Positions 57,326-64,000 of a stretch of DNA of 64,000 bases are shown piece after piece. The DNA is from Metarhizium brunneum (taxonomy: Eukaryota; Ascomycota; Sordariomycetes; Hypocreales; Clavicipitaceae): contig NC_089427.1 of the NCBI RefSeq assembly GCF_013426205.1, positions 1,178,001-1,242,000 of the forward strand. The letters are read 5' to 3'. Under the pieces are notes generated by a model. It was not told the origin of the DNA. It searched no databases and saw nothing but the letters and a program-made list of their open reading frames with translations. A program made the position numbers and the translations under genes. Within the stretch, counting starts at the first letter, position 1. Each line of letters begins with the position of its first letter.

Positions 57326-60300
57326 ATGGAGAACGCCTTTGCCCGTCCCATTGCGACGGTTCTCTCCCACTTCGAAGTGGACGAGCATGACGGTCTTACC
57401 AACAAGGAAGTTGAGGAGCTGAGAATCAAGTATGGTCGCAATTGTACGTCATTCCTATCCAAGTGTCGCGCAATCTCTCATTTGCCTCCTATCCGCGATG
57501 AAATACCCCATTGCGAACGATCTAGAGTCTCGATGCCGCTCTTCACCCCACCATCATCGTTTTGTACAAATGGTTTTGCTGACTTTGTTGAGCAACTAGC
57601 TATCCCCGACGAGCCTCCTACTCCTCTGTGGGAGCTCATTCTGGAGCAATTCAAGGACCAGCTAGTGATTATTTTACTTGGCTCCGCGGCCGTTTCATTT
57701 GTTCTGGCACTTTTCGAGGACGAAGGCGGCTGGAGTGCCTTCGTTGACCCCGCTGTTGTGAGTACTCCTGATAGCATATATCGATTCGTAGCTCTACTGA
57801 GTGTCTTAACCAATCCGCTTGGCTAACACTTGGTTTCTGCTCTCAGATTCTCACCATCCTAATCCTCAATTCCGTCGTCGGAGTCTCCCAAGAAAGCAGT
57901 GCTGAGAAGGCGATTGCCGCCCTGCAAGAATATTCGGCGAATGAGTCCAATGTTATTCGAAACCATGGCCACGTTGCTCGAGTCAAGGCTGACGAGTTGG
58001 TTCCTGGCGATATCGTTACCGTAGCCGTTGGAGACCGTATTCCCGCCGATTGCCGCGTCATTGCCATTGAGAGCAATAGCTTTGCCGTCGACCAGGCTAT
58101 CTTGACTGGAGAGAGTGAGAGCGTCGGCAAAGATGACGAGGTCGTCGTCAAGGATGAGCGTGCTGTCTTGCAGGATCAAGTCAACATGCTCTTTTCGGGA
58201 ACTACTGTCGTTACTGGGCGTGCCAGAGCCGTTGTCGTCCTCACTGGCTCCAACACTGCCATCGGAGATATCCATGAGAGTATCACGGCCCAAATCTCTG
58301 AGCCCACGCCTCTGAAGCAAAAACTCAACGATTTTGGAGACAATCTAGCCAAAGTCATTACTGTCATCTGCATTCTGGTCTGGCTTATCAACATCCCCAA
58401 CTTCAATGATCCCAGTCATGGTAGCTGGACTAAGGGCGCCATCTACTATCTCAAGATTGCCGTCTCCTTAGGAGTGGCTGCTATCCCTGAGGGGTTGGCT
58501 GTTGTCATTACCACTTGCCTAGCCCTTGGTACGCGCAAAATGGCTGCTAAGAACGCCGTGGTGCGCAGCTTGCCCTCTGTGGAGACCTTGGGAAGCTGCA
58601 GTGTCATTTGTTCAGACAAGACTGGCACCCTAACCACGAACCAGATGAGTGTCAACAAAATTGTCTACATCAATGAGGCCGGCAATGACCTCAATGAACT
58701 CGATGTTGAAGGCACCACCTTTGCCCCCAAGGGAGCCATTACAGCCAATGGCAAGCCCGTGAAGGACTTGACATCGTCGTCAGACACCGTTCGCCAGATG
58801 ACAGAAGTCGCTGCCATTTGCAACGATGCTCACCTCGCCTATGATTCCCGTACTGCTACCTTCTCCAGCGTTGGTGAGCCTACTGAGGGTGCTCTACGTG
58901 CGCTTGTTGAAAAGATTGGACCCTGTCCTCCTAATGACACTCATCTCGAGGACTGCCTCCACCATGCCAGCCACCTGTATGAGAAACAACTTCCCCGTCT
59001 TGCCACCTATGAGTTCTCCAGAGATCGAAAGAGCATGTCTGTTCTGGTCCAGAATGGAAAGCAGAAGAAGCTTCTCGTCAAGGGCGCACCCGAATCCATC
59101 ATCGACCGCTGTTCCCACGCTTTGCTTGGTGCAGACGGTAACAAGGTTGCCCTCAGTGGCAAGCTTTCCGATCTCTTGATGAAAGAAGTTGTTGATTATG
59201 GAAACCGTGGTCTTCGTGTTATTGCCTTGGCTAGCATTGACGACGTTTCCAAGAGTCCCTTGCTATCCGCGAAGTCGACTGAGGATTACGCCCGCCTTGA
59301 GCAAAATATGACTTTCTTAGGTCTGGTCGGTATGCTGGATCCCCCTCGAGAAGAAGTCCCTGGATCAATCGCCAAATGCAAGGAAGCCGGTATTCGTGTG
59401 ATTGTTATCACTGGAGATAATCGCAATACAGCAGAGAGTATCTGCCGTCAAATTGGCGTTTTCGGTCAGCATGAAGATCTCACTGGAAAGAGCTATACTG
59501 GGCGTGAATTTGAGAACTTGAGTCCCAGTGAGCAGCTTAAAGCTGCCCAGCGAGCCTCTTTGTTCTCTCGTGTCGAGCCTGGTCACAAGTCAAAGTTGGT
59601 GGATCTTCTGCAGTCTCTGGGCGAGGTTGTAGCCATGACTGGCGACGGTGTCAACGATGCTCCTGCTCTGAAGAAGGCCGATATTGGTGTTGCCATGGGT
59701 TCTGGTACTGATGTCTCCAAGTTGGCTGCCGATATGGTTCTTGCTGACAGCAACTTTGCCACCATTGAAGTTGCCATTGAGGAGGGTCGAGCCATCTACA
59801 ACAACACCCAACAGTTTATCCGTTACCTCATCTCGTCCAATATCGGCGAGGTTGTTTCCATCTTCCTCACAGCTGCTCTGGGTATGCCCGAGGCCTTGAT
59901 ACCCGTTCAGCTCCTTTGGGTCAACTTGGTTACCGATGGCCTTCCTGCCACCGCCCTGTCCTTTAACCCCTCGGACCACGATATTATGAGGCGCCAGCCC
60001 CGAAAGAGAGATGAGCCCCTTATTGGTGGATGGCTGTTCTTGCGTTACCTGATTATCGGAACATACGTTGGTCTGGCGACTGTTGCCGGCTACGCTTGGT
60101 GGTTCATGTACAACCCCGAGGGGCCCCAGATTACCTTCAAGCAGCTCTCCCGCTTCCATCACTGCACCGCCGACTTCCCCGAGATCGGATGCCAGATGTT
60201 CTCCAACGACATGGCCAAGGCAGGCTCGACTGTGTCACTGTCTATCCTTGTCGTCATCGAGATGTTTAACGCCATGAACGCCTTGTCGTCGAGCGAGTCA

Positions 60301-60626
60301 CTCCTCTCACTGCCCCTGTGGAAGAACATGATGCTCGTCTACGCCATCGCTTTGTCCATGGCTCTGCACTTTGCCCTCTTGTACATCCCCTTCTTGCAGA
60401 GTCTGTTTGCAATTGTCCCACTCAACATGACTGAGTGGAAGGCAGTCGTCGTTATTAGCGCACCTGTCATGTAAGTGCCCTGCAACTTCTATCTAAGCCA
60501 GAACTACAAGCTAACGGTTGATACAGTCTCCTCGATGAGGTCCTGAAGTTGATTGAACGCAATTTCTTCATGCAGACAACAACACATGAGACGACGGAGG
60601 GCATCAAGGGCAAGAAGGAGATATAG
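57326..60626 (+). CDS. nca-1: SERCA-type P-type Ca2+ ATPase of the ER
   Basis: Four exons, 57326-57443, 57600-57757, 57847-60470 and 60527-60626, give 999 residues, the usual SERCA length. The first intron is 156 bases and happens to stay open in frame, so a naive reading would include it; splicing restores [24 protein letters not shown]. Key motifs are all present: LTGES (actuator), the phosphorylation site [15 protein letters not shown] in the nucleotide-binding region, [15 protein letters not shown], and PEGLA in helix M4. It pumps cytosolic Ca2+ into the ER at the cost of ATP, and supports secretion and signalling. The chain ends in KKEI, a dilysine (KKXX) signal for retrieval to the ER, consistent with the location. 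The ATG at 57326 (GACATGGAG) matches the start of family members. Confidence 0.96.
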
Positions 60627-61014
60627 ACGAATAATGAAAGACAAATAAAAAGAAGAAGTTATATAGACGCGGAAACAATGTTTTGCATGAATGGCCTAAG
60701 CTAGATGGTAGACACATGTATGATAGCCTGCCAGCGAGAGCTGGGGGAATTTTAGGTGTACTTTGCAGCGGCCGGTGTTTGTACTACTTCAATAAAAGCA
60801 TTTGGAGTTACAGTCAGAACATGGTTGACGCGTCGCTGAAAAGCATGCAATAGGGCCGAATAATTTGTTGGTAGTAAATTGTAATTCTTTGGTTTATTCC
60901 ATCTCGACGCCAGCCGAGCATCTAGATATTCGTACAGCGCATTCCAATCCTGCGATTCCTCAGTGCGCACTCCATCATGTCCGAAGCCGTTCCTCGGCCT
61001 CACCGACAACTCGT
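60627..61014. other. Convergent 3' region between the Ca2+ ATPase and pup3
   Basis: 388 bases with AATAAAAAG-like signals shortly after the ATPase stop (about 60642-60650). An 85-codon open frame on the minus strand directly behind the pup3 stop has no ATG and is taken as 3' untranslated. Confidence 0.5.
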
Positions 61015-61863
61015 TTAATCCTGTCTACCCTTTAGTAATCTCTTGGTAACCTTGTCCTTCTCAATGATGTACACATGTGCGCCCCATCCAGAAAGGGCAT
61101 CTCGATCGACAGCATTCAAGAGCGCCTGCGAGATGGTTTCGAAAAGAGCATCAGGACCCTAAGCAAACTGTTTTAGCAGAAATCCTCCCCGCCATGCATA
61201 GTCACACGAGGAAAAAGAAAAAGTGCATTACGAGAAAAAAAACGGCAAGAAGAAGAGGGGAAAACATACCATGTCCTCCTCCCACAAACCCTCACACATA
61301 CCAAACAATTGCTCCGACGCCGTGCCCGAAACGATAAAGTCCTTTGCAAAATCAATGCATCCTATGCTGTCGAAGCCGCAGATGAAGGGCTTGCCCGTCT
61401 TGGGATCCAGCCCCGCCACGACGGGGGACACAAAGTACGGGCCGAAGCGGCGCTCGTATAGCGACGAGGAGACGAGGTTGGCAAAGGTCCGGGGCGCGAT
61501 GGCGCGCTCCTCGCGGAGGCGGTACATGTTGACCTTGTAGCGGAAAAGGTCGGCGACGGTGCCGACGTCGGTTGCGAGGCCCGTCAGGCCCAGGAATACG
61601 TCGCCGTACTGGAAGATCTTGGGGAAGTTGTTGGATACGGTGAGCGCCTGGAGGCCCAGGCGGAGGTCGCAGGCTATGGCGACGCAGTCTTTGCCGACCA
61701 TGGCGACGCAGGCGCCGCCGTCTATGGGAATCGTTGGTCAGTACGTACGGGGTTGGCAAGGAGAAGGGACGCGGGCTACCAACTGATGGAGAAGGGGGAT
61801 GACTGGCGGTAGAGTTAGCCTTTGATGCTGTGATGGGATGGAGGAGCGGTTGGGGCGTACCAT
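61015..61863 (-). CDS. pup3: 20S proteasome beta-3 subunit (Pup3/PSMB3)
   Basis: Four coding exons on the minus strand, 61863-61861 (the ATG alone), 61802-61784 (19 bases), 61721-61270 and 61158-61015, give 205 residues, the exact length of yeast Pup3. Splicing yields [20 protein letters not shown], the invariant start of fungal beta-3 subunits, then [20 protein letters not shown] and, after the last intron, [26 protein letters not shown]. Beta-3 is a structural, catalytically silent member of the beta ring: the active-site Thr of other beta subunits is replaced (NGGACVAM). It sits in the core particle in nucleus and cytosol. The two 5' introns are 58 and 62 bases with donors GTACGC and GTTGGT. 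The first part rests on family knowledge and correct phases; the rest is certain. Confidence 0.94.
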
Positions 61864-62996
61864 GGTGCTGGGTGAGGAGCTGCGGATCGAGCAGTTGCTC
61901 TGGAGGGGCGCTGAGGTTGATCAATCGATGTCTTTGGGGGTAGTGAAGCCTTTGGCGGGAGGTTCGTGATGGTGGTCGTGGAGGATTGTGTGGCACGGCG
62001 GTTTCGAAGCTCCCTGGTTGCTGTGAATGAATGTCGTCGTGGTAGCTCAGCTCCGGCACCGAGAACACGGAGCGAGCGCCTGCAGCAAGGCAAACGCACT
62101 GGCGTGGCCGAACGCTGACTGGTTCGGTGGAGACGCCTGGATCTGGAAAGAGCGGGTGGCCGGCTCTGATTGGTTGGAGCTGCGGTGCTGTTGCTGCTTT
62201 ACCTCACCACGGCTGCCTGCCAGTCAACGTTCGGAGTATGAGAAATCGCAGAGAGTGTCGAATTTTCTCTAATTTTATTTGGGAAAATCTGACACTTTGA
62301 ATGGAGGTATCCTGTTATTTTGTCTGTCCGACACAGCAGCTACTCCCACGCGCCCGCCTTATGTGGGAACAGTCCGGCTGTCAGGGGGTAGACTCTGTGG
62401 CCCTCTATCTGACTATCACGCGCTACATGGTACTACGGAGTCCTTTCAGATATTAAAATAATAATAAGCATATTAGTATATCCTTGTCAACGGGTGAATT
62501 TCTCTTATAATCGATTACTCGGGAGATATCTTGTGTGCTGCAACTGCTAGTTGCCTCTGATTGGCTGAAGCTCAAGTGTTTACCTCACCGAAGGCTGCCT
62601 GATGGAATCTGGATCCTGGAGGCTTCGAGAAGAAATGACGAGCGGCCACGCCCACGTCCCTTGATGAGTGAGCAGCCTACAAGCTGTTCGATTTCAGAGC
62701 TTTCTCCAGTTCACAGGCGCTCAATTAATGAACTTTAAATAGAAACCTAATGCTTTGTTTGCGTCTCTCACATGAATTTACCTCGTGTCTGAAGAGGTAA
62801 GGTACCCGACGTGGACATCTGACACCCACCAGTTACTTCACCCCACCATAGACCAAAGACCGCATCGCCTAGCATCACTGCCACAGGACTACCGTGTCTT
62901 ATCCATCGTCACAACTGCATATAACTCAGCCCTCTCTCCTCGAGACTGTCGGGCTCACTCTTGGCTCCTCTCCCACACATCCCCGCCCTCGAAAGG
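61864..62996. other. Divergent promoter region between pup3 and the UBX gene
   Basis: 1.13 kb without a supported gene. A TACGGAGTC motif lies at 62434-62442, followed by an AT-rich stretch (62450-62510). The leader of the UBX gene, 62850-62996, is C-rich. Confidence 0.5.
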
Positions 62997-64000
62997 ATGG
63001 CATCTCATGTCGTCGTCATCGCCACCGACCTGCGCAGGGCGACTGTCAAGGTCAACCCTGGTACCTATCTCTCCGATGTGCTAGACCAAGCTTGCCAGAA
63101 GCTCAACCTCTCCAGCGACAAGTACCTTGTCAAGTAAAATCGCCCTCTTACCGCTTCTGCGCTCCGCATGCCAGTCCTGTTCTTAAACTAACATTGTCCA
63201 CAGACACAAACAGAAGCAGGTCGATCTCTCGGTGCCCTTCCGAACATCAGGCCTTGCTGGCGGCGCAAAGCTCGAGCTCGTTCTACGCTCCAAAACCCCG
63301 TCCGCCGTCCAAATCGCCCTTCAAATCCCCCAACCCGATGCCAAAGAGATTCCAGGCGGCCGCTTAATCAAGAAGTTCCCCTCCGACCTGACGCTATGGA
63401 AAGTCATGCGCCAGTTTGAAAGTGGAGAGGCGAGCGCGGGGAAGAATGTCAACATCACCGCGAGGGGGTATGCGAATACAACAAGTGGGAGCGGACAGCT
63501 GTATTATGAGACACCTGTTTTGAATATTATGGGGAGGGAGTTTTCGAGTTTTCCGGAATTTCAGAAGACGTTGGCGCAGTTGGGGCATAACTCGGGCAAT
63601 GTGTTGATTCGGTTGGGGTACAAGAGGACTGAACAGACGCTGTTTGAGGCCATGGAGAAGATTAGCACCTTTTTCAAAGATGGTGAAGAGAACAGCGGGT
63701 CTGACGTCAAGGTTGATGAAACAAAGACGGAAGAAGCCAGGGAGGAGAGTCAACAGCAGGGTGATACAACAATGACCGACGGTGTGCCAGAACCAGAGGT
63801 CGCTCAAGAAGATTCAGCACAGTCACAACCTGAGCCTGAGCCTGTCCTCTCAACTGCACCGGTGGAACAAGATGCTCCTAAAGAGTGTGCAACGGCCTCC
63901 TCACCCACAGCACAGGATCCGTTTCAGCCCATCAACGTCTTCCTTGCGCCAACAGGAACTACACCCGCTGCGGCGCTGGTACCAGCCTCAGAGACGGACT
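62997..64000 (+). CDS. TUG/ASPL-type UBX-domain protein, 3' part outside the window
   Basis: Exon 1 is 62997-63133 and exon 2 begins at 63205 and stays open to the window end. The intron (GTAAAA...ACAG) restores YLVKHKQKQVDLSVPFR. The visible part has about 311 residues. Residues 1-75 form the TUG ubiquitin-like domain (VVIATDLRRATVKVNPGTYLSDVLDQACQKL), followed by a second ubiquitin-like region (about 110-215, FPSDLTLWKVMRQFE...VLNIMGREFSSFPEFQKTLAQLG). An acidic, Gln/Pro-rich, low-complexity stretch then follows. The family (ASPL/UBXD9, yeast Ubx4) binds the Cdc48/p97 ATPase and dissociates its hexamers; the UBX domain expected at the C terminus is beyond the window. The ATG at 62997 (GAAAGGATGG) is the first one fitting the family start. 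Confidence 0.88.

Noticed and set aside
60752..61009. An 85-codon minus-strand frame right behind the pup3 stop
   Set aside because: It contains no ATG and follows a complete proteasome subunit, so it is 3' untranslated sequence; readthrough is not supported.
61352..62068. A 238-codon minus-strand frame over the 5' part of pup3
   Set aside because: It is in another phase from the conserved proteasome frame, and the Arg/Pro/His-rich composition is that of a shadow of GC-rich coding DNA.

Overview
The window is a piece of a filamentous ascomycete chromosome, most likely a Sordariomycete and probably of the order Hypocreales. This rests on short spliceosomal introns (about 50-90 nt, GT...AG, frequent CTAAC/CTGAC-like branch sites), genes on both strands separated by kilobases of non-coding DNA, and typical members of this group: a VIB-1-type Ndt80 regulator beside a HAM-2/PRO22 STRIPAK subunit, a Grg-1/CCG-1 protein, a NACHT-WD40 receptor and WSC-domain secreted proteins. 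The species assignment is inference. No bacterial-type operon, rRNA, tRNA, CRISPR array or intact transposon was recognised.

Layout. 0.4-12 kb: an EBP-domain (sterol-isomerase-like) membrane protein, a Grg-1/CCG-1 small protein (minus), an orphan seven-helix membrane protein, a dolichyl-diphosphate phosphatase (minus) and an RWD-RING-IBR ubiquitin ligase. 12-24 kb: a gene-poor stretch holding simple repeats, dispersed short motifs and one possible two-exon small gene near 20 kb. 24-33.7 kb: vib-1-like regulator, a DUF2011 protein and ham-2/PRO22 in a row on the plus strand, then a MARVEL-domain protein (minus). 37.8-43 kb: a secreted heme peroxidase fused to three WSC domains, and an RTC3-type SBDS-domain protein. 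43.5-54.3 kb: a 1528-residue NACHT-WD40 NLR-like protein and a seven-exon RhoGEF (both minus), then a phytanoyl-CoA-dioxygenase-like enzyme (plus). 57.3-64 kb: a SERCA-type Ca2+ ATPase, the proteasome beta-3 subunit (minus, with a start codon cut off by an intron) and the first part of a TUG/ASPL-type UBX protein that runs off the window.

How genes may work together. Three loci within about 24 kb relate to fusion and allorecognition in fungi: VIB-1 (regulator of incompatibility death and secreted hydrolases), HAM-2 (needed for hyphal fusion) and an NWD-type NLR (the architecture of HET-D/HET-E incompatibility proteins). The vib-1/DUF2011/ham-2 order looks like conserved synteny with Neurospora; the NLR may be a later neighbour. 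Most other genes are housekeeping: ER glycosylation and Ca2+ supply, ubiquitin/proteasome, sterol or stress functions.

Gene models were spliced by eye from reading frames and splice sites. Exon borders that restore a known protein family are reliable; first exons and 5' ends are less so.
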